DNA of 64,000 nucleotides from Saxidomus purpurata (GCA_022818135.1 JAFMSR010000002.1:25836268-25900267); one strand, 5' to 3'. Shown: positions 1 to 13,199, numbered from the stretch's first letter. Translations and numbers: made by a program. The notes: generated by a model not told the origin, from the sequence alone.

Positions 1-264
1 CATCAGCTGATTCTACAGAACTTGGAGGTTTCTCCTCTTTTGTTTTCACAAGAATTTTACGCAACCCAGTGCATGGTAAACATTCGTAGAAAGCCTCTCG
101 GAACTTTGTGTTTGATGCCCCGTAAATAACCGGATTGAACACACATTGTGACTTGGCTATAAGCCCAGGAACCTCGGTAAATATAAGTGGTATTGAGTCA
201 ACTCCATATAATACCTTCCAGAAAAACACTAGCGCATACGGGAGCCAGCACGCCCAGAACACTC
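1..264 (-). CDS. opsin, exon 3 (TM6-TM7 with retinal lysine), 3' end outside window
   Basis: Acceptor TTTCAG ends at 265. Phase 1 from exon 2 fits exactly (GGA across the junction). TM6 has FWACWLPYA, the CWxPY-type motif. TM7 has VPGLIAKSQCVFNPVIYGA: the lysine six residues before NPVIY is the Schiff-base site for retinal. Then NTKFREAF starts helix 8, with cysteines in FYECLPC that could be palmitoylated. The frame is still open at base 1, so the C-terminal tail continues out of the window. Confidence 0.9.
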
Positions 265-627
265 CTGAAAATGTCATATCATATACTAGTACTGGTATTA
301 CTGACTGATATCATTACATATCCTTTTTATGGAAATATGAAAATAACTTCGTAATACAATGTATGTACGTGATGCAGTACAATAGGACAACTTAATATTT
401 ACTAAACAATTTTTAAAACAAAAAAGATGATATCCTCTAAAAACCATGCCATACCACTTTAAAAAATTAGTTTCTTAATAGTGTGTTTGCCAACTCAAAG
501 CAATGCCAGAGAATTCTATCACAGACTGTCCCTTAAATCAATGTATAAAACAGTTCTTTCAACCAGTGAGTAATTAATGAAAATAACTTTTAAGAGAACT
601 TCACAATAGAACAACAGAAACACAATA

Positions 628-770
628 GGGTTATTAGTATAGTAACGTGATCCAGCATGCCGGATTTGCTCGAGTCGTGCGTCGGATCATACGAGTGCGT
701 AGCACGAGTTTGATCCGACCTCGAAGAGAGCCAATCCGGCTTATGGATCACATTACTATACTAATAACCC
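628..770. repeat. foldback (inverted-repeat) element in opsin intron 2
   Basis: Bases 628-654 and 744-770 are inverted copies with 26 of 27 matching (GGGTTATTAGTATAG at the outer end). A second nested pair (GCCGGATT near 659 and AATCCGGC near 733) extends the stem inward. The tail to about 960 carries TGACGTCA at 895-902 and further ACGT words, an arrangement shared with other hairpins in this window. Confidence 0.75.
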
Positions 771-1135
771 TTTTATTATATACCTTTTGACACTTGTCTG
801 TCCGATAAACTAAACTAAAATGACATACTAGGCATAAAATTGAAGGAAAACCCTTTTTAGCGCGAAATATACGAACTGTGCGACGTCAATTTATTGACGT
901 CATCGTATAAATAAATAATAACGACCCAGTCAAAAGCGACGTTATTAACGTTATGTGCATTTAGGGCCAATTGAATGCACTCTTACAAATTATGCCGCGC
1001 TATTTGTATCGCACGTACATACAATACGGATTTTTTCTGTCAGGCCATATTTGATGGTTGAATATAGGCTGTATTTTTTACATAATATTTATAGGTATAT
1101 AATAAAAAACAATATCAGTTACTAGAAAGTCTTAC

Positions 1136-1241
1136 CGCACATAATAATGAAACTTTTCATCATTTTCTTCTCTAACTTAAGATTCTTTCTGGCAACCCGG
1201 CTTCTCATATCCCATATCATGTTCTTGTTCATATTTCGTAT
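1136..1241 (-). CDS. opsin, exon 2 (third cytoplasmic loop and start of TM6)
   Basis: Acceptor TTTTAG ends at 1242 and donor GTAAGACT begins at 1135. The 106 bases continue phase 0 from exon 1 and leave phase 1. The product is a basic cytoplasmic loop (IRNMNKNMIWDMRSR, then KKMMKSFIIMC) leading into TM6. Two lysine/arginine clusters are typical of a G-protein contact loop. Confidence 0.85.
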
Positions 1242-1599
1242 CTAAAACATTGGAGAAAGGAAAATGCTTTGAAAGGACTGACCCTGTCACATGTGTTTTA
1301 GGTTTGGGACATTGGCATGGTCTCAGTTTTATATACACACTAAGTGACATCTTACTTCTCAGAAGATTTTACGCTGAATTCGTTTTTTTTAATTAATTGA
1401 TACCAGATTGCTTAAAAATACATTTTAATTGTTATGATTCTAGCTTTTCAGCTTAGAATATCTGTTTTTCATTAAACGATGAGTAACTTTCCGCACTAAA
1501 CCCGTGTGACCGTCCTCATAAGCGTTAATTAAGTTTAGCTTTTAGACGTTAAACAACATAAAGCTACAATACATTTAACTATAACTTAAACATGCTTAC

Positions 1600-2250
1600 C
1601 ATGGAATAGATACTGTAATAGCAATACACCATGATGAAAAACGGGATCAGTAAGCAATTAAAGAAAATTGTAAGCGAATATGAAGCCTGTGTATTGTCAA
1701 TGTCTAACCCACAAAATACTCCCGGTGCCTCCAAGCCGTATTTCGACCAACCAACCAAAGGAAAGATCGCCCAAAATAGTCCAGCTGCATAGCATACAAG
1801 ACAAGCTATTACGGCCACTCTTTTCGTAATCAAAGGCGACTTCAGCGGTTTTGTTATAACAATGTAACGATCCACACTTATGGCAGTTAAAAGATACATA
1901 TGTGTAAGCCCAAAAGAAAACACGATGAATCCAGTTAAAGTGCAGATATCTTCACTAAAAGCCCAGCGCCCATTGAACGCAGAGATAATTGAAAACGGAC
2001 TACCAAAGCTTAGCATACACAGGCCTGCAATGCATAATCCGATAACAAAAATGTTCGTAGCTGATCGAAGTTGTTTTGATTTAGAAAACGTCAAAAGAAC
2101 GAGACTGTTTTCTAATAATCCGAATACTTCCACACATAAAAGAAGAGCACCAAATATTGTATGTCCCCATCGCGGAAAATTAAGCCGTTTTATTTCCAGT
2201 TCTGAAAGCCTTTCAGTAATGTTGTAAGTGGTATTTTCTTTGTTCTCCAT
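1600..2250 (-). CDS. opsin, exon 1 (tetraopsin-like GPCR), N-terminal half
   Basis: Light-sensing G-protein-coupled receptor of the plasma membrane. The exon starts at an ATG at 2250 with an in-frame TAG at 2268-2266 just upstream, so the N-terminus is complete. It has two N-glycosylation sequons near residues 6 and 10. TM1 to TM5 follow, with the TM3 cysteine in SEDICTLTG, DRY as DRYIVITKP, and GWSKYGLEA followed by the loop cysteine in VFCGLD. The E of GLEA sits where the E181 counterion lies in other opsins. The exon ends ATG, then donor GTAAGC at 1599. Joined to 1136-1241 and 1-264, the lysine motif confirms an opsin. The sequence around DSIPLIFTEVPGLIAKS resembles neuropsin/peropsin-type (tetraopsin) members more than r-opsins, whose TM7 tail has HPK where this has NTK. 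The subclass is my inference. Confidence 0.9.
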
Positions 2251-5200
2251 AACTGTATTTAGAAACTAACAGTGAAGTTACAGGCAGTTATCTTAGCTAT
2301 TGACCATGTTATGACAAGATATTTGTTATATTCCTTCTACAGTGGAAAGCAATTAGCACTAATATAATTTATACAATGCGTTTTTACAGATGGCAGCTTC
2401 TCATTGGTTTTCTCTATATATGTATTCAGTTATGTAATGTGACAGTATCGATTGATTATATAAACATTGTTTCCTAATATAGTTACAGCTATTAAGGTAA
2501 ATTGATTGGTAATGCAAAAAACATGCTACTAAATACAACAACCTTAACAACAACTTTTGTTATTACTGAACATTTTGCAAAAAGGTTTAAACCAACAATG
2601 AGATGGTGATTGAAAAAAACACATGCATACAAATCGTATGTGCACAAATAGTTTTGAATAACATTAATTGTACCTGAACTCCACGTTTATACTGTATACT
2701 TGTTGGAAAAAGAAATCTATTTTTTACCTAACGTGATGGATTAATTTTGTTGTGTATATATCATTATCGATCATTTCTCAGTCTTAATGCAAAACATATA
2801 AACTTTGCTACGATTTCTACTGTTCTTCTTGCTGTTTCGTACATAAGGTTTTCAAAAATATTGATATAGAGCCACTGACAATGTATCTTTTAATGATGTT
2901 TGTTTCAATACTTTCCATTTTGGAAAAAACTATTTTAGAAATAAAGTGATATTCGTTTTCATCACAACTTACATGTATTTTACAAATTTGACAATATCTG
3001 TTCTTTGCAACTTTATAAAATTTCTGATTCTATCATTAAATCATGTGAAGAAAACCTAAATTTATGCAGGGCAAATCATTCTGTATTGTTTTCTGTAGAA
3101 GAACCTTTCTATTTTGAAATCATGGTTAAAGACTGAGTATGTCATCACTCTGTTCGAGTTATTAATGTTAGAGTACCATGTCTAGTATTTTATGTTTCTA
3201 AATTGGCTAAATAACTATGTTAATATTTTCCTCGTTGATCCATATGTTACTCGTGTCTGAATCATCTTTCATCCGTTTTATATCAATATATTATGACACC
3301 CAGGTGCGATTGTACTCGTTTTTATTATTAGGGGATTCTATCGTTTACATTCTATAAAAATGTTTTGGTATATTCTTTGACACTTATATCTTAACTAAGA
3401 CACTTTAATGTGTTTCTTTTTGTTATCTATCAAAATGCAAACAATCTAAAACTGATAGGTGTCCCAACTCGTTTTTCTATTAACTTGAGTTCAACCTGAC
3501 GCACTTTACACTACAACACAAAATGTTCATTTGATTGTTGCACGTAATTGTTTTGTACGTAGGTCTCATTGCACTTGAACCTATAGGTATTATGTCAGTA
3601 CTAATCATATTTCAAAAATGTTCACCACATAAAACTTCTGTATCTATTCTTTTTTAAGACTTACCTAAAATAGATATGCCAATAAACTAGATTTAGTGAA
3701 AAAAGGAAAGATATATTTAAATGTTTTATCGAAGTGCTATTTTACAATCATGTTGATTTATCTTGAAAAAGCACGCATTTATATCAATAAAAATCTCTCC
3801 CTCTTTTCAAAACATGTAACTCTTCGATATCACCTGCTAGTGGCAAGTGATTCTGCGAACGCGACAAGTATAATCAGCCAGTACATCCGTGAAATCAGAT
3901 CATGATTGTTAAGTATTTGCCATTCAATCAGTCAAATATCATTAAACATCAATTTGAAAAGTCTAAATGATACTTTCCAAAGTTAAAGATTGACAATGCT
4001 GTATTCTTTTAAACTAAGGTAGTTGCTAAGTACTTAAATATTTCAGCATTATCAACCTTACACATTTGTTAGTTTTGTTTATTTTTTTCATCAATATCAG
4101 ACTGTTTTAAAACATATTAGATACGACAGCAATAGGTTCCTGTATGGAAATCAGATGCAAACAACTAACAATTGACATGTGGGTATCATTAAGGAATTCA
4201 GCCGCCCATAACGAAGCACCTGTAACTTATTACTCTTCAGTTACCTACAATATTATATCCGCTTATTTCAAGTTAGTGACTGTGGTGTAGTAGACATGTC
4301 AATTGCCTTCAAATTTTACAAGTCGAGTTCAACAAAACAATTTTTTTCTCACTTTTTTCGTCCGTTTCACTTTCATTTTTTATCTTTAAAACCCTTTTTT
4401 AATGTTTTTTCTCCAAAATTTTGAAGATTGTCATTCATATCAGAATGATAATGGCAATGTCCATGTTAAAAAAGGTACGTTAATGGCATATTTAAGACCA
4501 GCTGGTTATTTGAAAATCCAGACTGTAAAAGTTTATAATTCTTTGCTTTTATATTAAGAATAGTATAAAGAGTAAATGTATCCAATTGGCAAATGGAGTC
4601 GATGCCCCATTGATTAAATTCACATTTTTATTTATCTCATGCCCTTTACCTTCTTTGAACTTTGTCATATGCATCATGAGCATTTGGACAAGCTCATTAG
4701 TTGGAAGAATTTAAAGATAAAATGTGTTATTAATGTAACTCTACAGTGTATATTGAATATGTTACTACCAAATTTATGTTAGATTGTTATTATGTGAATG
4801 AATATTGACAAAGTGTTCTTTCCGGAATACAGTTTTTTTAGATAGATCTTTCGAGATGGGATATGAGTTTAAGATACCGTGTATGCTTTCAATTTGACGG
4901 TAAATATCTTTTCACATTTTTTAAATGAAATCATTGAAAGGGTATAGATGATGAAAATAACAATTTTCGGGGCCTTTGAACTATTGACCATTATGGCTTG
5001 AATACGTTAAGGTAGTCGGGATGTCATGAGTACTTTCTGTTAAATGATCACTTGAAACACTTATGATCTTATTGTACTGTGGCGTAGTGGTGTAATGGGA
5101 GCTAATGGGTTCAATCCTCGTAGGAGCCAATTATTTTTCGTTATTCTTTCTTTTTCAATAATTTAATTGAATAACATGAAAAATTATGCCATTTTACAAG

Positions 5201-7680
5201 ATTTGAAAACTGTATCTTAATTTTCCTTGATTTACTCCATCTGTACAATTACTTTCAAATACAAAAATTGACCATGCTCATTGTTAAAAGTTCAATATCT
5301 CAAAAAGTAGACGGTAAAACAATTTTCATTTTTTCTTGTATTGAAGTTTATATACTACTTATGAAAGTTTTATAATCATAGTGATGCCCCTACTCCGAAT
5401 CTTTTGCCACAGTCTCGTGTATTTACATGTGTGATATGTCTCGGGGCAAAATTAGGTAAATTATATATCCTAGATGTTAGCATAATTTTATTACTCAAAA
5501 TAAAAGACTAAAGATATCGTGCAGTATACTCATTTATCAATCTTTACGCAAACAATTCTTTTATTGACATTTAGAGCAAAAGTTACAAGTCAGATACTTC
5601 TTATCTGCTATACAAGTGCAACCAGATATAATTAAAACATTAACGTATTTATGGTGGATTAAGTCAGTCGCTCAAGTCTAAACAGGGTCAAACCGTGTAA
5701 AGTCGTCGAATGTAAATCCATCGACCAAAAAGAGAACAGACGTGCAATCCGCAACTTTGCTACACCAGCAAATTAAAAGTTTACATCCAATTACCACTTT
5801 TAATTTAGAACGAGTATCATACAAATGCATGCAACCACAAACATCGGTCTATAGAACGCCAAATTGCAAATCCCATGCGCCGCTTGGTAACTCCAAACAG
5901 CGGATGAAATCCACAACCCGAGTCTATGTAAGGCAAGGCAATAAGCAGCAACATAAAGCTGACGGTAACCATTCCGCACCATTCCGCATCATACAACTAC
6001 AACTATCGGTCAATATAACAAAGCAAGGCAATAGCACAGCAATACAAGCCAAGGCAAGGCAAGTCAATATAGGGCAAAGCAAACAAGGAATCGCCAAGTT
6101 CTAGGGCAAAACCTTTTACTATCCAGACTGAAAAACCCGTATGACACTACTACAACCGAGTCCACACAATCACTAGTACTGGTAAACCGTATGATACCGC
6201 ACATATTAGAACACTATACATTTAGATTTCCGATCACAGGTGACAATCCCCGTGCGGGTTCTCCTGTACAGAAACAGCAACCAAAGACCGGTTAAGCCAA
6301 AATATGGACATAATAAATTTGATTCGCCTGTTCACCTCCCGGTCGGCAAAATATTACCGCTAAATCGTTGGATGTGAGCGACAAAAAATGCAAACATTCG
6401 TTATAAATTGTTTAATTAATAAAACTACTATCATGATAACATCCTTTTCTTATTGACATTTCCTTGTCTTTTATGTGTAAATCAATAATATCAGAACACT
6501 TAAAGAACTAAAGGAATGCGAAATTTAAGTTTATTAGCAAAATCAAATTTCTAAAGTTAGTGATTTTATAACTTTTTAATAGATAGTTCACTAATGTTGT
6601 GCTTTGCTCCGAAAGTTAAACACATTTTAAAACATCTTGAGAGTTACATGTAACATGTTTCCTATTGAAGACAGGTAAGAACTGGCGAATAAGGCCAGCG
6701 TCACATATTTCTGTTGCAGATGTTCACATAAACACGACTAGCATATGTTCATACAGTATGTATTGATGGTTATTGTACTGAAGTGAAATATCCATCTGTA
6801 CCATTACCATGTGTACGCCCTTTGTCTAACTATTGGAGGTGTCGTCACTCTCAAGTAAAGTGTTAATTCTCTCTCTTCAGCACACTTTACCCCTGCAATG
6901 TAACACTACGTAGAGCAATATTGAAGTTCAAAATAATTAAAAGTAATAACAATCGAGCTTAACTATAAATACGAACAATGACGTTTATACTTTGCTGATA
7001 ACAGAGCGAAAAATATATATTTTACATCATGTACAAAATTGTCCTGCGTAAGTTAGACAGGACACTGTAAAAAAAGTGTGCCTATTACAGTCTATTACTA
7101 CAAACTGTGTCACTCGCATTTCATAATATATAAACATACATGTAATTATATTGACTAGTAATGTAGAGGTAAAACCAGTACAAAAAGGGTGTGGTGAGTG
7201 GGCAAATAATTCAAACTGATGTGCCAGCGATTCAACTGTGTGGAAACTTGATTTGATTTGAAGCAAATTTTATTAAGGTCCGTCCATAAGAGCAACAATG
7301 TTAGCTTGTATTTGTGGATGAGACCTCAAACTGTGTGAAAACTGCAGGAGAATTTCTTTTTATACTCAGTTAAATGTATGAAACGAACCAGCTTTGGATA
7401 ATATACAATATGATAATAAATGTATCGACTCGTACTACAACAGACAAACATTTCTCGAAAAAATAAATTAAATTACTTTAATTCTGAAAATAATTTCCAT
7501 TACTGCACATTTTTTTACACATATTAATATTTTATAATTCTACATTGTTTTGGAACCTAGAACAAAAATAAATGTAAATAAATACTTGCAAAGACACCTA
7601 TTTTAACTTTTATGGTACTTTTAATTTGACTAGTATTTCTTAAGCGGGGTGTAGCTTATTAAATATACAATGAATTTAAA
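2251..7680. other. intergenic DNA, no gene seen
   Basis: AT-rich sequence with no coding signal that I trust on either strand. Short open frames here lack splice context and protein-like composition. A tRNA-like fragment (a GTGGCGTAGTGG A-box and a GGGTTCAATCC B-box) lies at about 5077-5128 and is probably a SINE remnant. Bases 5930-6100 are rich in GCAAGGCAA words. Confidence 0.6.
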
Positions 7681-8180
7681 NNNNNNNNNNNNNNNNNNNN
7701 NNNNNNNNNNNNNNNNNNNNNNNNNNNNNNNNNNNNNNNNNNNNNNNNNNNNNNNNNNNNNNNNNNNNNNNNNNNNNNNNNNNNNNNNNNNNNNNNNNNN
7801 NNNNNNNNNNNNNNNNNNNNNNNNNNNNNNNNNNNNNNNNNNNNNNNNNNNNNNNNNNNNNNNNNNNNNNNNNNNNNNNNNNNNNNNNNNNNNNNNNNNN
7901 NNNNNNNNNNNNNNNNNNNNNNNNNNNNNNNNNNNNNNNNNNNNNNNNNNNNNNNNNNNNNNNNNNNNNNNNNNNNNNNNNNNNNNNNNNNNNNNNNNNN
8001 NNNNNNNNNNNNNNNNNNNNNNNNNNNNNNNNNNNNNNNNNNNNNNNNNNNNNNNNNNNNNNNNNNNNNNNNNNNNNNNNNNNNNNNNNNNNNNNNNNNN
8101 NNNNNNNNNNNNNNNNNNNNNNNNNNNNNNNNNNNNNNNNNNNNNNNNNNNNNNNNNNNNNNNNNNNNNNNNNNNNNNNN
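7681..8180. other. assembly gap (500 N)
   Basis: Exactly 500 N. Open frames computed across it are artefacts. The true length is unknown, since a round number is usually a placeholder. Confidence 1.
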
Positions 8181-8452
8181 TATGCTCATTCTTTGACCAT
8201 CTTTGTTAGAATATCATAACTCTGCACCAGTGACATAATGATTGTCTGAATATGTGTGATACAATCAAGCCTAGTAACTCTTTATTTTTTGACAAAATGC
8301 CGTTTGGCAACATATATGTAAAACAAATATTTCAATCCAACACTTTAAAAATATATTTTAAAATGTTTTCAGATGGATTGTTACTATTAAATTTTATCTT
8401 ATAAGAAACCCTTTAAATTGGACATATTTTAGTGTTAATTCTTCTTCTTCAG

Positions 8453-8973
8453 GAGTTAAAACCCAAATGTTTGCTATAACAAAAGACGGCGGCTTACATC
8501 TTACTTCCCCGTTAGATCGTGAGACAAGTGATCACTATAAAGTAACGATCACTGCAACTGACACTGGAACGCCGGCTCTGTCTTCATCACTTATCCTATA
8601 TATAAACGTTCTTGACATAAACGATAATCATCCTGTAATATGTGTCGATGGAAAGTGTGGAATACCCGAAACAGACATTCATATTTCATCAAATACACCA
8701 GCCTCGTCGGTTTTGAAAATTTTAGGGTCACGAGATCCTGATGCTGGGTCAAATGGAACTGTTACCTTCTCATTGATGCAGTCCGTGTTGTCAAATTATT
8801 TTGAAACTGAGCGATACACAGGTGTGGTAAGGATTGTTAACCCACAGGCACTGTACAGAACTCTTCAAGCAGGAAATATACATTCAAATGATTGGAACGT
8901 TAAGGCTATAGCTTTAGATGGCGGTGGACATGGAAGCAATGTTTTAAAGATGCGCATAGTTTTAGATCCATAA
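8453..8973 (+). CDS. cadherin-family protein, 3' terminal exon (partial)
   Basis: Acceptor TTCTTCAG ends at 8452. The exon runs to a TAA at 8971-8973 with no donor before it, so it reads as a last coding exon. It encodes the end of one cadherin repeat (SPLDRETSDHYKVTITATD, then DINDNHP, the calcium-binding linker) and a second, less regular repeat (SRDPDAGSNGTVTFSL) with cysteines in ICVDGKC. There is no transmembrane helix or cytoplasmic tail. The product may be secreted, or this may be a broken copy. Two repeats in one exon contrasts with the finely split gene at 24-61 kb, so this is probably a different gene. Upstream exons are missing and the N gap lies 270 bases upstream. Confidence 0.75.
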
Positions 8974-9243
8974 ACATGACGTAGCAAAGTCTTTCAGATA
9001 TTTTGATTGGCAATACTAAAACATTTTTCCTTGACTGTCTGCTATTACAGGAACATGTTCTCTCTTTTTCTCTGGCATTTGTGAAATTGTATGCTTAAAT
9101 ATGTGCAGAAGTCCATTTTCCGTCTTCTGTTGTTTGTTTCTTGAGCTATTAACAATCTTTACTAAATGTCACGGTGTGTGTTATAGATAATTTAAGATGG
9201 TATTATATAACGTACTTTTAGCTTAATTTTAGTTAATGTTAAA

Positions 9244-9249
9244 AATAAA
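9244..9249 (+). terminator. possible poly(A) signal AATAAA
   Basis: AATAAA lies about 270 bases after the stop of the cadherin exon. In DNA this AT-rich the hexamer is common by chance. Confidence 0.3.
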
Positions 9250-9659
9250 TTGTGGTTTGAAACGACTGACATACTCGAAGAAGAATATTGAATTAAAACC
9301 ACTAAAGATATTAAGAGCACAGGCAAAGCACTGTCATTAATAACAAGGTTTCCAAAATCCCATTATTACAATTACTGGCTATCTACATCTGACAGAGGTG
9401 TTAAAATCAGTCGCAAAAATAGAATGCTTAGATCTTTACGGCCAGTTAGTTAAAAAACACCATCAAAACAACCAGACCAGGATGTTAAAATCAGGCTAAG
9501 GATAAATTCATTAAAAGTAGTCCGTGCGTCTGTCCCGTCCCGTCTTATTTAAAGTCAAGTATTACTTGCGCTACTCTGTTTACACTTACTCAACTTGTTC
9601 ATTGACACTAGATTAATCACAATGACAATAAATATAATTGTGTTTTACAATTTTATACG

Positions 9660-10240
9660 CCCGTATGGATGAATCATGCTATGGCGCTGGTCGTCCGTCC
9701 GTCAGCAATTTCTGTCTGGAGCCATATTTTCCACATTGGTAATGCAATTTCAAGCAATCCTTGTTGAGATAGATTTGATTCCCTTTCAGTTTAATTGCTT
9801 CAGAAGCACAGGAGTTATGGCCTTTTGAAAATGAAATGCAAAATTGCAATGCATTGGTCATTAAAAGACCCAGTGATTGGGGTCAGCAAGAAGGGTGGCA
9901 TCCTCCCGATGTTTTTACAAACTTTAACTAATTTTTCTTTTACTCGGTATGGTTGATGTCGTTCTGACAGCTCTTGTTGCCCTTTTGTACTTGGCCAGTT
10001 TTCAATTAGAAAGTAAAATATCTCAGATATCGATGGCGGTACTGCATTGAAACTCCACAGTTGGTATGCCCTTTACTATCTTTGCATGCTAAGCAAGTTA
10101 AATAACATTTCTGTGTTTTATATTTTTATAGAGTTATTGCTCTTTTGTACTTAGCAAGTTTTCAATTAGAACGTGTTATATCTTCAGTATCGATGGAGGT
10201 TCTGCATTGAAAATCTTCAGTTGGTATACCCTACCATTGT
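9660..10240 (+). repeat. satellite-like repeat, two units
   Basis: A block starting near a CGTCCGTCCGTC run contains two diverged tandem units of about 150 bp (about 9980-10080 and 10138-10240). Each has CTTTTGTACTT, TTTTCAATTAGAA, ATCGATGG and CAGTTGGTAT in the same order. The CTTTTTGTACTTAG words recur in the 37-kb repeat. Confidence 0.6.
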
Positions 10241-11429
10241 CCTTTAGTTTAATATGTTCTATGTCAGAATATTATTTACTTACTTTCTGGCAATTTTTGG
10301 TTACAATTTTTGCTCAAGAAAAGATCTCGGATGGCGGAAAAATACCAATAAACCAATATTTTACTGCTGCTAGATTTGCTTCTCTTAGATGATACCATTC
10401 AGAATAAGTTTGTTAGGCGGCATGCTGCCACTGCCAATCATGTAACGTTGTGTTATATGGAACATACAGTAAAACCACATTCTGCATATCTTTGACTTTA
10501 TTCTGTTTTCTTAACAAAGTGTGGTGCAGAAATGATTTGGATTTAATACCGCAATGCTGATAAGCATATAGTACATATATACCTTATAGCTATTATGTTG
10601 ATAGTATTTATACTGTATAGATCAAATCTCTAATCATTTAAGATCCTCTTAAAAATGCTGACAATGACGACTTCCGATTGATGGCAGCGTTCTTTCCAAA
10701 AGACGATCAGCGCCTAATTGTCATGGTTTATAAACCAAAATTCAAAATCTATGTTTACAAATCCATCACATCGATATGAGAGCAGTTCTACAATCACTAC
10801 ACACACCGTATACCACGTAGGAATAGAAAATATTATGTGACTGGTAGTCGAAACAATATTTGACGACACAAAAAAAACAAGACAATAAATTTAAAGTATT
10901 TTTCGGTCCTACTTCTTGGGAGGCACATGGTAAGATATCCGATGCCTACGTACAGGTAACTGAGCTCAAAAGTAATTTCTTAGCATTGTACGACACATTT
11001 CCAGATTTGTATCAAATTTGAATTGAATCGAACGGCGTTTTCAAGGATGAGGGTATTGTTATCTTAGCAACAAGTTTTACTGAAATGTGCGATGTTTTTC
11101 AATGCATGTTATTAGCCCTTCTTGAAGTCCTGAACTCGTTTACTTTGTCTTTGGACAACTAACTGTTTAAGAAAGCTCGCATTGCTTATGTTCTTACATC
11201 AGAGGTAAATGTTTAGGGTGATCTTAAGGCAACAGTCTGGTCAATATATGTTTATGTGTAGGGCAGGGGAACTGTGCAGGGTGGACGTTGCTTTTTATTG
11301 GTGATTTTCACAATGTGTGCAGAGAAACACATAGCATAGCTGTGAAATCCTAGGTTTCTGTAAGTGCCTTAAGTACATGCACGATGGTTCTGCAAAAAGA
11401 TTTGTCATTTAGGTTTGATTTCTGAAGGG

Positions 11430-12265
11430 CATCGCTTTATCAAAAATATTTTTTGCAAACCGTCAAAGTGTTCCCCTTTACCGAAACACATTTTTGTAAC
11501 CTTTTTATACCCAGTCATGCGGCTTTATAGTCTTCTTTTGGTATATGTTGGAGACAATGGTATAGTGCTGCCAAGAGAACTTCTGAGCTTGTATTTCTTC
11601 CTAGAAAACAAGCTCTTAAGCCTTGGAAATAAAAATGTATGTGGATGGTTGACAAGACGCCAAGAAAGGCTCAACATCCACGCACCTGTCAGAGGAGGCG
11701 TTGTCATGGATCAGATGGGTACCTGACTATACTTTGCTTGGACGCTTCTTACTTTAAAGCCTTCTTCAGCACAGAATCCAGTGACTGTATGACCAGATGG
11801 ACAAGGTTCTTCAACAACTGGCCGCTAGAAATAACAAAATGGCGTGCAACATTTTTTGCGCTGATGGTTCTCTTGGCAATACATGGGCGTGTTTGATCTT
11901 CTCGTTTCCATTGCCTTGTCTGTGCACCCAGGTTTGTCAACTGTTTGCAAGTTACAAATAACCCGACTGTGACATTTTTCGTATTTTTTCATTAGTTCCC
12001 GGGTACATTTTAGACATTGTTTCTTTTGCTCCCCAGTGAGCAAACGAGGTACCTACCTAGCACAAATCTATCATAGGTTCAAATGCTTCTTCAGAATCGT
12101 TTTCACGATGCCATCTGATATGCCAGAACTACTTGATATTTGTCTCACCTATACGCGGGTATCCTGTTCCATCACAGGCTTTAAAGCAGCGATGTTTGCC
12201 TCAGCATGGAGCTTTAGTTTTACAAAGCGGGCGTCGTCTTCACAGACAATATCCCAGCTTTAAAA
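11430..12265 (-). pseudogene. mariner-type transposase fossil
   Basis: Reading 12265 down to 11430 on the minus strand, pieces of a mariner transposase appear in order in changing frames. They are a helix-turn-helix stretch (ISSSSGISDGIVKTIL), VPRLLTGEQKKQCLKC, a WKREDQTRP catalytic-core stretch, and a C-terminal block with FLFPRLKSLFSRKKYK, LRSSLGS and CFGKGEHFEGLQK. Stops and frameshifts separate the blocks, so the copy is dead. Inverted-repeat ends were not found. The family call rests on the order and wording of these motifs. Confidence 0.7.
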
Positions 12266-12994
12266 GCGTAAGTCCATCTAAACAATGTACGCATAGATAT
12301 GGAATGTATATATCACACAGTTCATCAAATATCTGCTTTGTATTTATACAAAGCCTAGTGCAGAATTTTATATAGCCACGATTTTCAGTCAAGTTACAAG
12401 GTGAATTGTAAAATGGTCAGTGTATTTGACTGCATATATTTCAAACTTATTGGTCATTTGAGAAGCAATTTGGACAGAATAAACGGGTATCGGTAGCCAT
12501 CGAAAACAGAATTGAGGTGCGATGACGCGTTTGAAAAATACTTGGATAAATCTACGGAATTTCATTAGTAACAAAAAATTTTGCAGAACCGTTCGGAGTT
12601 TGTAGTTTTTGCTTAAAGTTTACTATGGAAAGTTCATTTTGGCTTTCCATCATATGGTCAACTGTAAGCTGCAAACTTATTCAGAAAATGTCAACCCGGT
12701 CAACGCGTTGCCTTTATATAGTTAATATATTGTTGTAAATGTATATTTGTACCTAGTCTGATGCCTTTTCTCATAGTCGTAGGATTATTTTTGATGTGTG
12801 TAGGTCTGGCTGCTGGTGAATGCAGACAGTGTTGACGACTTGCCTTGTCAAAATGCTATCGTCAACGTTTAATGCTATGCTGTTAAAAAGGCTTTGTCAA
12901 AACCGTTATGTTATTCTTTACACAACAATTTTTATGTCAAACCGTGTCTAATATGGGTGGTCATTTTCAGTGGAGATGTTGTCTGTTGTACCGG

Positions 12995-13166
12995 CTTGTT
13001 GTTTTGTTCAGAGAAAATTGAATTTCTTTCTGTCAAACTGTTGTGCGTCTTGTTTTTGAGAAGATTTGAGGTCATTCTTTCAGACTATTTTGCGTCCTGT
13101 TCAGAGAAAATTGAAGTCGTTCTGTCAGACTGTTGTGTGTGGAGAAAAGTGGAGGTCGTTTTAAGC
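12995..13166 (+). repeat. 46-bp minisatellite, array A
   Basis: About three to four diverged copies of a 46-bp unit (GTCCTGTTCAGAGAAAATTG, then GAGGTCGTTCTGTCA, AACTGTTGTGC). The same unit makes up the array at 15007-15357. Confidence 0.75.
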
Positions 13167-13199
13167 AAGCAATCACGTGACTCCTTGTTTTTGTAAGGC

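Noticed and set aside
1880..2227. Plus-strand 115-codon frame
   Set aside because: Antisense shadow of opsin exon 1.
5742..6104. 120-codon plus-strand frame
   Set aside because: Low-complexity GCAAGGCAA-rich DNA with no splice context and no family resemblance.
7659..8209. Open frames across the gap
   Set aside because: They consist of N bases.
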